Assembly: GCA_964540765.1 (NCBI GenBank) | Contig: CAZINW010000008.1 | Coordinates: 6,237-70,236, forward strand | Origin: CAZJLN01 sp964540765 | GTDB lineage: Bacteria > Chloroflexota > Anaerolineae > Anaerolineales > Anaerolineaceae | Direction: 5' to 3' | DNA: 64,000 nucleotides | In this document: one piece after another, positions 1 through 8,652 of the stretch | How the letters are laid out: each line of letters begins with the position of its first letter | Position numbering within the stretch: position 1 is the first letter of the stretch | Notes under the pieces: model-generated | The model's input: the letters and a program-made list of their open reading frames with translations, nothing else | Database searches by the model: none | Told to the model about the DNA's origin: nothing | Made by a program: the position numbers and the translations under genes

Positions 1-230
1 AGCAAATCCACATAGAGCTTTTCACCATCCGCCAGCGGGGCTGGAATCTCGACAGATAATTTCACTTGCTCCCATTCCAAATTGGTCAATTGTTCGGGAT
101 AGGTCGCTTCCATGACTGTCTGCTCAATATCAGATCGAACAATATTCAGACCACACCCTGATAAAAACAAAGTAATGATGATCCATGAACAAATACAACA
201 GCGTCTGATATGGTCACTAGAGTTGAGCAT
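1..230 (-). CDS. Putative lipoprotein, 3' part beyond the window
   Basis: A minus-strand frame opens with ATG at 230 and stays open to the window edge, so only the first 76 residues are visible. The N-terminus has basic residues (Arg9, Arg10), a hydrophobic stretch (residues 15-23) and the lipobox-like LSGC ending at Cys26, which predicts a lipid-anchored extracytoplasmic protein. A GAGGA ribosome-binding site lies in the last codons of nusB, 3 bp upstream, so the two genes are probably translationally coupled. The visible mature part gives no family assignment. I do not recognise its function; membership of the Asp23-nusB transcription unit is inferred from spacing only. Confidence 0.6.
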   Translation of the reverse strand, partial: MLNSSDHIRRCCICSWIIITLFLSGCGLNIVRSDIEQTVMEATYPEQLTNLEWEQVKLSVEIPAPLADGEKLYVDL

Positions 231-233
231 GGA

Positions 234-671
234 TTATTCCTCGTTGTTTAACTCTTTGATGATGTCCTGTAGTTTTTCTGCCAGGCTCCCCAGAACCCCG
301 TTTATGAAGCGTGGAGAACTCTCTGTACCATATACCTTCGCAAGTTCAATTGCCTCATTAATTCCAACTTTTAAAGGGGTTTTCTTGTAAATTGCCACTT
401 CCCAGAGTGCCATGCGTAAAATGTTTCTGTCAATGATTGCAACCTGGTCCAATGGCCATTCGGGAGCATGTTCTGCAATCTGACTATCTAAAAGAGAAGC
501 ATGCTCATAAACACCTGTTACGATGTTCTTTACAAATAAAAATTGCTCGTCATCCAGATCGTTGTCTGTGCATCGCTCTTCAAGAACAACCTCGATCGGA
601 TGACTTGTTAGGTCGATTTCAAAGAGGACTTGAAGAGCTGCACTTCTTGCCTTCGTGCGTGATTTCATCAT
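234..671 (-). CDS. nusB: Transcription antitermination factor NusB
   Basis: The 145-residue product matches NusB along its whole length: an N-terminal helix rich in Arg/Ala, a central region with the IIDRNILRMALWE segment (about residues 82-95), and the C-terminal KVGINEAIELAKVYG and RFINGVLG motifs typical of the family. NusB binds boxA RNA with NusE (ribosomal protein S10) and promotes antitermination on rRNA operons. Two consecutive ATG codons (671 and 668) are possible starts; neither has a good ribosome-binding site, and the gene follows the Asp23 stop by 3 bp, which suggests translational coupling. Length is normal for the family. Confidence 0.93.
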   Translation of the reverse strand: MMKSRTKARSAALQVLFEIDLTSHPIEVVLEERCTDNDLDDEQFLFVKNIVTGVYEHASLLDSQIAEHAPEWPLDQVAIIDRNILRMALWEVAIYKKTPLKVGINEAIELAKVYGTESSPRFINGVLGSLAEKLQDIIKELNNEE

Positions 672-674
672 GTT

Positions 675-1013
675 TTAAATGTCGAAATCAATATCAACAA
701 TATGGATGTTAACACTGGCAACTTGCATCCCAACCATTTCAGTAATGGCTCGGGAAACATTCTCCTGGATGTTCTTACTGACCACGCGCACATTGTCCTC
801 ACTATCAAGAACAACAAAGAGATCCACAAAAAGCGTGTCATCATCCAAAACAATCTTTACACCCTCGCCATACTTTTGCGTAAGGACCCTGTCATAAGGG
901 TTGATCAATGGTGCCATTCTACTTACACCTGGAACATTGAGGGTTGTAAGCCGTGCAATGGTATGTAATACTTCAGGGGCAATCGTTGTACTTCCAGTCG
1001 GTTGGTCGCTCAT
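675..1013 (-). CDS. Asp23/Gls24 family protein
   Basis: The 112-residue protein has the Asp23/Gls24 pattern: an N-terminal TTIAPEVLHTIARLTTLNVPGVSRM segment in place of the usual 'isee VlaxIA xxA xxxvpGV', then a G-x-V-K-I-VLDD-x-L-x-VDLFVVLD strand region and a C-terminal NVSRAITEMVGMQVASVNIHIVDI. Members are small cytosolic or membrane-linked envelope-stress proteins; in many genomes the gene lies next to nusB, as here. A good AAGGAAG ribosome-binding site precedes the ATG at 1013. A promoter at 1053-1080 should drive this gene, nusB and the lipoprotein gene as one unit. The biochemical role in this phylum is unknown. Confidence 0.88.
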   Translation of the reverse strand: MSDQPTGSTTIAPEVLHTIARLTTLNVPGVSRMAPLINPYDRVLTQKYGEGVKIVLDDDTLFVDLFVVLDSEDNVRVVSKNIQENVSRAITEMVGMQVASVNIHIVDIDFDI

Positions 1014-1052
1014 AATCTTCCTTCGAATATTATCAAAATACTAGTTCCATAT

Positions 1053-1080
1053 ATTATAAACTGTAATCTGGAGTTTTCAA
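1053..1080 (-). promoter_or_regulatory. Sigma-70-like promoter for the Asp23-nusB unit
   Basis: Read on the minus strand, TTGAAA (1075-1080) and a perfect TATAAT (1053-1058) are separated by 16 bp. The predicted start site is about 30 bp upstream of the Asp23 start codon. The 142-bp gap in which it lies holds nothing else I can name. Confidence 0.6.
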
Positions 1081-1155
1081 TGATGATCTCCCTTGTGTGC
1101 AAACAGAATCCACGCATGATCTTCTTTGTTGTTTACCACCAGGTTATTTCAGAAA

Positions 1156-2085
1156 TCAACTTTCATTAATTTCTGCACTGATTTCGTCTAATTCCCGGAT
1201 TTCATCTTCCTCTAATTGCCAGGTCAACGCAGCTAAATCCAGGAGTACTTGATCACGATTCTTTACTCCAGGGATTGGAATGACTTGTTTGCTAATCAAC
1301 CAGTTAATGGCCACCTGGGCCAGACATACGCCATCATGGACAACTGCAATCTTCCGCATAAGCTTTACCAAAGGCTTGATGGTGATGATTTTACTATGTG
1401 GATATTTTAATCCTCTTAATCCTGGCGGCATGGCTTCTTCTGAATATTTTCCTGTCAACAATCCCATCGCCAGGGGACTACAGGCAATAATCCGAATATT
1501 CAGGGACTCACATATTTCGAGTAAACCTGTTTGTTCGCATCGACGGTTAAGTAAATTGTATTCAATCTGATTGGATACAAGGGGGATACCCCGTGACCTT
1601 AATGGCTCATAAACTGTTTGAATCTGTTTTGTATCGAAATTCACAACACCGACATTCATGATCAGACCAGATTGATATGCATCTGCAATCGCGTCCAGCA
1701 ATGCCGGCAATGCAAAGAATGAGTGTGGATAATGGATTTGATACAGAAATATTTGCTTTTGTTGAAGCCTGGCGAGACTTTGATTTAATGCCTTTGTAAA
1801 GGATTTAGGTGTAAACCGCCAAGGATAATCCATGAACTTACTGGCAATTTTTAGATTGTGAAATTGGGGTAATTCCTGCGCAAACTCGCCAAGCAATTTT
1901 TCTGATAATCCCTGCCCGAATGCTTCAGAAGTGTCAAATAGTTGAATGCCCGAATCAAAAGAGGCTTGAAACGCCTCTCTCAGGTCATCTTTATCATGCG
2001 TACTTCCATAAGACCAAATTAATCGATCTCCCCATGACCAAGTACCAATGCCTATTTTTAAAGTCTGAAAATCATCCCATGTCAT
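1156..2085 (-). CDS. Aldo/keto reductase family protein with Phe at the catalytic Tyr
   Basis: The 309-residue product is a full-length aldo/keto reductase: N-terminal IGIGTWSWGD, the DTSEAFGQG segment, a catalytic-Lys segment ASKF (Lys83), YQIHYPH (His118), and a C-terminal NADP-binding part with IPIPGVKN. In the canonical Asp-Tyr-Lys-His tetrad the residues would be Asp51, Tyr56, Lys83 and His118; here position 56 is Phe (codon TTC). The family reduces carbonyls with NADPH, and the Tyr normally donates the proton, so this protein may be inactive, altered in chemistry, or use another residue. The substrate cannot be told. It starts 23 bp after the acidic small protein gene stops, with only a weak ribosome-binding site. 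Confidence 0.88.
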   Translation of the reverse strand: MTWDDFQTLKIGIGTWSWGDRLIWSYGSTHDKDDLREAFQASFDSGIQLFDTSEAFGQGLSEKLLGEFAQELPQFHNLKIASKFMDYPWRFTPKSFTKALNQSLARLQQKQIFLYQIHYPHSFFALPALLDAIADAYQSGLIMNVGVVNFDTKQIQTVYEPLRSRGIPLVSNQIEYNLLNRRCEQTGLLEICESLNIRIIACSPLAMGLLTGKYSEEAMPPGLRGLKYPHSKIITIKPLVKLMRKIAVVHDGVCLAQVAINWLISKQVIPIPGVKNRDQVLLDLAALTWQLEEDEIRELDEISAEINES

Positions 2086-2108
2086 CTGCTGTCCAGACAG
2101 AAAGCAAT

Positions 2109-2366
2109 TTAAAAATCATCTCCATCTGTGTCAAGCTCATCTTCATCTTCATCTTCATCGATCCACAGATCTTCTTCCTCATCCTCTGCATCTATGTCAT
2201 CCCAATCATCAAGTTCTTCTTCTTCCTCCCAATTTTTGATTTCAGCTTCTTCATTAGGGACATAAGTAACACATCCCGTGTCTGGATTGATTTCAACAGC
2301 TGCAGCACTGCAATACTTATCATCAAGAAACAGACAATCCAAATAGTGACAGCGAATTCTTGGCAT
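2109..2366 (-). CDS. Cys-rich small protein with Asp/Glu tail (DUF1540-like)
   Basis: The 85-residue product has two clear parts. Residues 1-40 hold four cysteines (6, 11, 19, 32) in a spacing that resembles the small DUF1540 Cys motif, with CSAAAVEI and a T-x-C; metal binding is plausible but inferred. Residues 42-85 are almost entirely Asp, Glu and Trp. An acidic tail of this kind could bind a basic partner or metal ions. A GGAGG-like ribosome-binding site precedes ATG 2366. It lies between the aldo/keto reductase and rel, all on the same strand. The coding call rests on the ribosome-binding site, the Cys pattern and the neat fit between neighbours; the low-complexity tail alone would not support it. 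Confidence 0.7.
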   Translation of the reverse strand: MPRIRCHYLDCLFLDDKYCSAAAVEINPDTGCVTYVPNEEAEIKNWEEEEELDDWDDIDAEDEEEDLWIDEDEDEDELDTDGDDF

Positions 2367-2466
2367 CAGCGCCTCCTAAATTCATAATAATACCCAATTT
2401 CAGCAAGGCATTTTACCATAAAAACGAATTTGTCAAGCTCAATAAGAGACATAATATTTTCCTAAA

Positions 2467-4668
2467 TTAACCTGGACGGCCGCGTTTGGCTTCCATGACG
2501 TTGGGTAAATTCTCCAAACGTGTTAATAAACGACTTAATTCTGCAATACCGGTAACCTCTACCACAAGATTGATATTAACAAGATGCTGGCTCATCTTAA
2601 GACTGAGATCCAACAACCTGACATTCTCATTGGAAATTACCGTAGAAACATCTGACATCAAACCCTGACGATCATAAGCTTTTATCTGGACGGACACAGG
2701 GAAAGTCTCTGTCGCTGTGCCCCATGAGACCTTAATGAGACGTTCTTTCTCTATTACTCTTAAAACATTGGGACAATCTGAGCGATGAATGGTGACTCCG
2801 CGTCCCCTTGTGATGTAGCCAATGATTTCATCACCGGGCATTGGGTTGCAGCAATGCGCTGTTGATGTGGCAATTCCTTTTAAACCCATCACCATGACGG
2901 AATCAGATGTTGTTCCAATTGAAGTCGGGATGGCAGGTGTAATTTGTAGTTCTGCTTCCAGGGTCTCTTTCTGGATGTCTGCTATTCGATTAATAACCCT
3001 CCCCATTGGAATATCGCCACACCCTATGCCAACATATAGGTCATCGAGGGTTTTTACATTAAAATCCTTGACAAGTATCTCCAAATCAACTTGTTTTAAA
3101 CCCAATCGTTTAAATTCTTTTTCGAGAAGGAGTCTGCCCTGGGATAAATTGAGCTCACGATCCTGTAATTTGAACCATTGCTTGATCTTTGACCTGGCTC
3201 GGCTGGTTTTCACCATACCGAGGTTAAGATTTAACCAATCACGGCTGGGTCCACCTCTTTTTGCTGTTAATATTTCAACCTGATCACCGGTTTTAAGCAC
3301 ATAATCCAAGGAGACCAATTTCCCATTTACTTTTGCTCCGCGGCAGCGATGACCGATGTTTGTGTGAACCTGATACGCAAAATCGATGGGCGTTGAACCA
3401 GCTGGAAGGTCGATGATGTCTCCACGAGGGGTTAATACGTAAACTCGGTCCCTGAAAACATCGGATCTCATTCCCTCCATAAATTCCTGTGCATCATCCA
3501 CTTCCTGACGCCATACCATCAGGCTTCTCAGGAGACTCACTTTCTGCTCATAATCATCAGAGATCAAGGATGAGCCTTCCTTGTAACGCCAATGGGCTGC
3601 GACACCATATTCTGCGTTTCGATGCATTTCCTCAGTGCGGATTTGAACTTCAAGCGGTTTGCCATCGTCATAAATGACAGTAGTGTGCAAGGACTGATAG
3701 TTATTGGCTTTCTGTGCAGCGATATAATCATCAAATTCACCTGGGATGGGACGCCAGTGCATATGGATAATTCCAAGCGCTTTATAGCAGTTTTCCGTGC
3801 TATCAACGATCAGCCTGACACCACGTAGGTCACGAACCATTTCAAAGGTTTGATCTTTTCGCTGCATCTTTTTGTAGATGGAGTATATGTGCTTGGGTCT
3901 TCCTGTGATTGAGGCTTTAATCTCTACTTTCCGCATTACTTTTTGAAGGTTGTCGAGGATCAATTCTATTTCATCTTCACGCTTATCTCTGCGTTCAGCC
4001 AGATTTTTAGCAATTTCTTTATACTTTTCCGGATTTACATAGCGGAATCCCAGATCCTCAAGTTCCCATTTCATCTGCCAAATCCCCAGTCGATTCGCTA
4101 AAGGCGCAAAAATATCAAGGGTTTCTTGGGCAATGCGTTTTTGCCTGCTCTCAGGAAGATGACTTAAAGTACGCATATTGTGTAATCGATCAGCAAGCTT
4201 GATCAGCACAACTCTAACGTCGTCCCCCATGGCAAGAAATGTCTTCCTGAGGGTCTCAGCCATCAACTCCGCTTTTCGGCTTGTTGAATAATTATCCGGA
4301 TATTCAATTGGCGTTAGTTCATCTTCATGTTGATCAGCTCTTGAAATTGAGGGCAGGCTGGTTAATTTTGTGACACCATCAATGAATTTGGCAACAGTTT
4401 CCCCGAATTCCTGCTTGATGTCTTCAAGTTTTACTGGAGTATCCTCAACAACATCATGAAGCAAACCTGCCACTACAAGGGAAGGGGCAACTTCCAGATC
4501 AGCCAGAATAATTGCCACTGCAACACAATGGGTAACATAAGGTTGCCCTGATGCCCTTTTTTGACCGAAATGTGCCTTTGCCGCAAAGTGATAGGCCCTT
4601 TCGATCGTCTCGCGATCAATAGGACTGTAATTTGAGGGTAAATGTGCATTTAATTGTTCAAGATCCAT
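2467..4668 (-). CDS. rel: Bifunctional (p)ppGpp synthetase/hydrolase, Rel/SpoT
   Basis: The 733-residue protein has the full Rel order: HD hydrolase domain (about residues 20-190, with GLLHDVVEDTP and KLADRLHNMRTL), synthetase domain (about 235-350, with RDLRGVRLIV and NNYQSLHTTV), TGS domain (about 390-455, VYVLTPRGDIIDLPAG), a Cys/His region near residue 600 (TAHCCNPMPGDEIIGY) and a C-terminal ACT domain. Intact HD and synthetase motifs predict that it both makes and degrades the stringent-response alarmones. ATG 4668 is preferred over an upstream TTG at 4677. The start lies inside the end of the HAD gene (11-bp overlap), so translation is probably coupled. No separate synthetase gene is seen in the window. 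Confidence 0.95.
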   Translation of the reverse strand: MDLEQLNAHLPSNYSPIDRETIERAYHFAAKAHFGQKRASGQPYVTHCVAVAIILADLEVAPSLVVAGLLHDVVEDTPVKLEDIKQEFGETVAKFIDGVTKLTSLPSISRADQHEDELTPIEYPDNYSTSRKAELMAETLRKTFLAMGDDVRVVLIKLADRLHNMRTLSHLPESRQKRIAQETLDIFAPLANRLGIWQMKWELEDLGFRYVNPEKYKEIAKNLAERRDKREDEIELILDNLQKVMRKVEIKASITGRPKHIYSIYKKMQRKDQTFEMVRDLRGVRLIVDSTENCYKALGIIHMHWRPIPGEFDDYIAAQKANNYQSLHTTVIYDDGKPLEVQIRTEEMHRNAEYGVAAHWRYKEGSSLISDDYEQKVSLLRSLMVWRQEVDDAQEFMEGMRSDVFRDRVYVLTPRGDIIDLPAGSTPIDFAYQVHTNIGHRCRGAKVNGKLVSLDYVLKTGDQVEILTAKRGGPSRDWLNLNLGMVKTSRARSKIKQWFKLQDRELNLSQGRLLLEKEFKRLGLKQVDLEILVKDFNVKTLDDLYVGIGCGDIPMGRVINRIADIQKETLEAELQITPAIPTSIGTTSDSVMVMGLKGIATSTAHCCNPMPGDEIIGYITRGRGVTIHRSDCPNVLRVIEKERLIKVSWGTATETFPVSVQIKAYDRQGLMSDVSTVISNENVRLLDLSLKMSQHLVNINLVVEVTGIAELSRLLTRLENLPNVMEAKRGRPG

Positions 4669-5278
4669 GGCTATCAACCAGACTATTCAGTAAAGAAATT
4701 GTTTCATCTGGATCACAAAAATGATGAGCATTTATTCCCAGGGCAAGGGCTGCAGTGATATTTGCTTTGAAATCATCAATAAACAAAATCTTATCAAATT
4801 GTACATCCATTTCACGAGCCAGACACCGGAATATTTCAGGGTCAGGTTTTGCCAATCCCATCTCGCAGGATACAAAAATCCTGTCAACCGTGAGTTTTTC
4901 CCCAAGTCCATAATGATTTCTAAAAAATTCACGTCCGCCGGTCCAAATATTGCTCAGAATAGCGGTTTGATATTTTTTTCGGAGCTTTTTCAAGGTATTG
5001 ACCAGATCATTGTCTAAAAGATCTTCTCTCCAAAAATCAATTTTTAATTGAGAAATTTCGTCATTAGTCAAGCTTAATTTATTCTGTATATAACGCCAGA
5101 TATCTTCTTCGGTGGCTTTCCCAAGGGTTGCCTCTCTAGCCACTTCTGAATCAAATACAATCGCATCAAGGGCACCATCTTCAAGACCTAGACGATTTTC
5201 CCATGATTGCCTGGATCGGCGTGATTCGGTGCGTACCAAAACGCCCCCAAAATCAATCACAATGGTAGAGACATCCAT
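4658..5278 (-). CDS. HAD-IA family phosphatase (YihX-like)
   Basis: The 206-residue protein shows all four HAD motifs: DFGGVL (motif I, Asp9), AILSN (motif II), the Lys in GLAKPDPEIF (motif III) and ILFIDDFKANI (motif IV). Motif I is DxG rather than DxD, which is the pattern of the YihX subgroup of sugar-phosphate phosphatases, so hydrolysis of a small phosphorylated metabolite is likely; the substrate is unknown. It overlaps the start of rel by 11 bp and follows the flavoprotein gene by 15 bp, so it probably belongs to one minus-strand transcription unit. Confidence 0.87.
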   Translation of the reverse strand: MDVSTIVIDFGGVLVRTESRRSRQSWENRLGLEDGALDAIVFDSEVAREATLGKATEEDIWRYIQNKLSLTNDEISQLKIDFWREDLLDNDLVNTLKKLRKKYQTAILSNIWTGGREFFRNHYGLGEKLTVDRIFVSCEMGLAKPDPEIFRCLAREMDVQFDKILFIDDFKANITAALALGINAHHFCDPDETISLLNSLVDSHGS

Positions 5279-5293
5279 TAATAATGAATCCTT

Positions 5294-6463
5294 TTACTTT
5301 AATTTTTCTACCGATCCAAATGTACGATAAAGACTTAAGGCATTGAGTGTGTTTTGTTCATCCTGGTTCAATTCATCTAGAATTAAGTGACTCAGAACTT
5401 CAGCGACACCAGGCCCCAACATGAAACCCTGTCCACACATTCCAACGGCCAGAAGGTAGCCATCTAGTCCTTCGACCTTCCCGAGAATGGGAGACCCATC
5501 CGGTGTCATCGGATAAGTACCACGCCAGGTTCTTCTGACTCGTATGTTGCGCAGCTTGGGCATGATTTCAATTAATCGTCTGGCAGCCAGTGGAAGGAAT
5601 TCACTGGTATCCTGGGTCAGGTTTCCCCATATTTGTGGGTTTGGCGTAATGCAGAAGATGATCTTGCCCGTCGGTTGCTGATAAAAATAGAAATTCGAAG
5701 ATCCTTTGCGCGGTCGGATATCGACGATCATTGGATCGAATAACCTTTGAACAGGCTCGGTGATGCCGGCTTCATGTGAGTCAGGTTTAACCGGTACTGT
5801 GATGCCTGTATCTTTATCAAAATCTGCAGCCCAACTGCCAGCTGCATTAATCAGGATCTTACAACCATAAGTACCACGGTTGGTTATTACGTCGGTGACC
5901 TGTCTTTTCTCTATCTTGACCCCAAGAATGCGTTCATTGAATTTGAACATAACACCTGATTTCACAGCTTGCCTATACATGGCATAAGCAGATTTCAAAG
6001 GAGAAGCACTTCCATCATCCGGTGAATGTGTTCCACCAAGCAGACCCTCGGGATTTAAGTCCGGCACCAGGTGAAGAATTTGCTCTCTCTCCAACCAGGA
6101 AATATTGAGGTCCATGGATTGTTGGACTCTGAGCAACGATAGGAGTGTCTGTTTTTCTCCCTCACGATAGGCAACAAATGAATATCCACCTTTGTACCAT
6201 TCGATGTCATCACCAAATCGTTCCTGCCAATGTGAGAAGTGATCCAAACTGCGGTTGCAAAGATAGATTTTCGCCGGGTCAGAATGCGTGGCTCGGATTC
6301 CGCCAATTGCATGCTTGCTGGATGCCTGACCAACTGAAGCCATTTGTTCAATGACCAATACACTCAGCCCAGCCCGCGCGATCGCAAATGCAGTTGGTAT
6401 GCCAACAGATCCTGCGCCAATGATGATCACGTCACAGTTCGTTTTTGAGGACATTGTCGACAT
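5294..6463 (-). CDS. FAD-dependent amine dehydrogenase, DAO family (beta-type subunit)
   Basis: The 389-residue protein starts with a dinucleotide-binding fold (VIIIGAGSVGIPTAFAIARAG, residues 13-33) and ends with the LLAVGMCGQGFMLGPGVAEVLSHLI segment of D-amino-acid oxidase/sarcosine oxidase beta-type proteins. Such subunits oxidise the C-N bond of an amino acid or N-methyl/secondary amine such as proline, hydroxyproline, sarcosine or an opine. It lies 6 bp downstream of the multi-cofactor gene at 6470, and the pair matches the alpha/beta arrangement of dye-linked L-proline dehydrogenase complexes and opine oxidases. Both subunits together would pass electrons from the amine to an acceptor, not to oxygen. 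The actual substrate cannot be read from the sequence. An AAGGA lies 11 bp before the ATG. Confidence 0.88.
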   Translation of the reverse strand: MSTMSSKTNCDVIIIGAGSVGIPTAFAIARAGLSVLVIEQMASVGQASSKHAIGGIRATHSDPAKIYLCNRSLDHFSHWQERFGDDIEWYKGGYSFVAYREGEKQTLLSLLRVQQSMDLNISWLEREQILHLVPDLNPEGLLGGTHSPDDGSASPLKSAYAMYRQAVKSGVMFKFNERILGVKIEKRQVTDVITNRGTYGCKILINAAGSWAADFDKDTGITVPVKPDSHEAGITEPVQRLFDPMIVDIRPRKGSSNFYFYQQPTGKIIFCITPNPQIWGNLTQDTSEFLPLAARRLIEIMPKLRNIRVRRTWRGTYPMTPDGSPILGKVEGLDGYLLAVGMCGQGFMLGPGVAEVLSHLILDELNQDEQNTLNALSLYRTFGSVEKLK

Positions 6464-6469
6464 GAATAT

Positions 6470-8569
6470 TTAATCCTTTGAACTATTTAACCCTGCCAGT
6501 GTATCCAGGGGCATCTCAACAAAAACAGGTCGAATGGTTGTCGGGGAGACTTCGTTTAATGGTATGCCTTCTTCCCTGAAAAGGTTCTCAATCATACGCA
6601 AACAGGTCTTTCCCCCACAGGCTCCCATCGAAGCTTTGGTAACCGCCTTGATCTGATTGATATCCCTTACACCTTCACGAATGAGGGCACGAATTTCTCC
6701 AGCCGTAATGCGTTCACAGCGGCAAATGTAGGTTTGATCATTGACATGATCAAGATAACGCATCTCGCTTGCTTCTTCGACGGATTTCTCCCTGACTTTA
6801 ATGCCAGCAATGCGCGTAGCTATAGCCATGGACGCTTTGACACGCACAATCAGTGTGCCTTGGTAACCTCGCACTTGTCTAATCTTTGTAACAGGTAAGC
6901 TGTCCAATATCTCACCATCAACATCAGTTACCGTAATAAGGTCGCCTTCGTTGATTGTGTCCTGGCTAAATTCATAGGGGATTGATATGGTAGGGTAGGC
7001 GGGATCCTTGCGGTAATCGACAAGTGTGATTGCCAATCCAGGGCAAATTGCTACACAACGTTCACAGGCAATGCAGCTTTTTTCTTCCTCAGGGCAAAAT
7101 TCCGGCAATTGCCTGATATCTTTTGTGTTGATGTGGATCAGGTTTTTTGGACATACTGTTGAGCAGGGGTCACAGGGAATTTCCTGGCTGCAGTGCATGA
7201 CTGGATAGACTTCTCCGGGTATATTGATATGCTCAAGTTGCTTGATTGATCCCGGTTTTGATTTAAGGATTTCTTCAAATTCAAACCATTCTTCAGGGAT
7301 TTCTACGGAATTAACACCCAGCTTATGTGCAATTTCAAGCCCTTTGATCTTTCCCGCGAACATGGCAGCAGAGGCTTCCGCAATTTCCTGCGCATCACCA
7401 GCAGAAAACACTGGCAGCCCGACCTCTTCAGCACTCTGGATAAATTCATTGACCGGGTTTAAACCCACTGCAATTAGAACAGTGTCACATTTGAATTCCT
7501 TTTCAGTGCCCGCGATTGGTTTAAAATGATCATCAACAGCTGTAATGATCACACCTTCCACCCCGTCCTTTCCAAATGCGCTTAAAATGGTGTGTGATGT
7601 GAATATTGGCACACCTATCCTCATGAGTTTATCCAGGTGGACTTTATATCCACCGCATGCAGGTAACGCCTCCACAAGACCAACCACATCAATGCCTGCC
7701 TGTAATGCGTGGTACCCGGCTATCAACCCGACATTTCCTCCGCCTACGATGAAAAGCTTTTCTGAAGGTCGCACCAGGTCACGGTTTACCAGGGTTTGGA
7801 AAGCCCCTGCGCCATAAACACCGGGAAGTGTGTTTCCTGAAAAGGCAAGACTTCTTTCACGGGCGCCTGTCGCAACCAGCAGCACTTCCGGTCTCACCAG
7901 CATATAGGTAAGCCCTTCGCGCCAAATTCCTACCGATTTATCCTCATAGACAGCAACGGCCGTCGACTCCAACCATATATCAATGGTTTCATTCGCACGT
8001 ACTTTTTCATCAAGAAGGGATGCGATCTCAATTCCTCTGGTCCCGGCATGAACAGCTTCTGATGACCCAAAGAAACGATGCGTTTGCAGAACTAACTTAC
8101 CGCCAAGGCGATATTTATCATCAACCAGGAGCGTTTTGATACCGAGATTACCAAGCTCAATGGCAGCTGAAAGACCCGCGGGTCCGCCACCGATGATCAA
8201 AACTGGAACTTCCACAGCAGGAGCATTTTGATACGATAATCCCTCAGATATATTTACTTCAGGAAGAACTGGAAGACCTTCTGCGGGAAAGACCTCGATC
8301 TCTGGTTGGACCATGGTCATACAGGCTTTGACAGATTTGCCATTCATAATGACCATGCATTGAGAACATTGTCCATTGGCACAGAAAATTCCCAAAGGTG
8401 CTTGATCTTTGGCATGGTGCCCAAAAATATGAATTCCATTTGCCATCAGGGCGGATGAAATGGTCTCGCCGGCATGAGATTGAATTTTCTGATTGTTCCA
8501 AAAAAAAGTGATGTCCTCTCGGTCAACAACTTCTAAAATGGGGTGGGCTTTGACACGTTTTTGTTCCAT
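6470..8569 (-). CDS. Multi-cofactor FAD/Fe-S dehydrogenase subunit (fused gamma-alpha-delta type)
   Basis: The 699-residue protein joins domains that are separate subunits in related enzymes. In order: an N-terminal [2Fe-2S] ferredoxin domain with Cys63, Cys68, Cys71 and Cys83; a two-dinucleotide-binding disulfide-reductase-like flavoprotein (IIGGGPAGLSAAIEL near residue 125 and IVGGGNVGLIAGYHA near 275); a ferredoxin-like Cys cluster region (MHCSQEIPCDPCSTVCP and CIACERCVAICPG, about residues 463-515); and a C-terminal BFD-like [2Fe-2S] domain (ICRC and ACGGKTC). This architecture fits the alpha subunit of L-proline dehydrogenase, opine oxidase or HCN-synthase-like complexes. It should act with the DAO subunit encoded just downstream and move electrons through a chain of Fe-S centres. 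Start ATG 8569 has only a weak AGGG upstream. Confidence 0.9.
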   Translation of the reverse strand: MEQKRVKAHPILEVVDREDITFFWNNQKIQSHAGETISSALMANGIHIFGHHAKDQAPLGIFCANGQCSQCMVIMNGKSVKACMTMVQPEIEVFPAEGLPVLPEVNISEGLSYQNAPAVEVPVLIIGGGPAGLSAAIELGNLGIKTLLVDDKYRLGGKLVLQTHRFFGSSEAVHAGTRGIEIASLLDEKVRANETIDIWLESTAVAVYEDKSVGIWREGLTYMLVRPEVLLVATGARERSLAFSGNTLPGVYGAGAFQTLVNRDLVRPSEKLFIVGGGNVGLIAGYHALQAGIDVVGLVEALPACGGYKVHLDKLMRIGVPIFTSHTILSAFGKDGVEGVIITAVDDHFKPIAGTEKEFKCDTVLIAVGLNPVNEFIQSAEEVGLPVFSAGDAQEIAEASAAMFAGKIKGLEIAHKLGVNSVEIPEEWFEFEEILKSKPGSIKQLEHINIPGEVYPVMHCSQEIPCDPCSTVCPKNLIHINTKDIRQLPEFCPEEEKSCIACERCVAICPGLAITLVDYRKDPAYPTISIPYEFSQDTINEGDLITVTDVDGEILDSLPVTKIRQVRGYQGTLIVRVKASMAIATRIAGIKVREKSVEEASEMRYLDHVNDQTYICRCERITAGEIRALIREGVRDINQIKAVTKASMGACGGKTCLRMIENLFREEGIPLNEVSPTTIRPVFVEMPLDTLAGLNSSKD

Positions 8570-8617
8570 TAAATATTTATCCCTATGTTTATGGTCAGTA
8601 TGTGTAATTATGCCATA

Positions 8618-8635
8618 TTGTAATCGTTGTAATCA
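8618..8635. repeat. Two 9-bp tandem TTGTAATC(G/A) units
   Basis: TTGTAATCG is followed directly by TTGTAATCA in the 83-bp gap between the recombinase stop and the flavoprotein start. The spacing of just under one helical turn could be an operator for the downstream dehydrogenase operon, or chance; nothing else supports regulation. Confidence 0.4.
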
Positions 8636-8652
8636 TACTACTACTAACTGGT

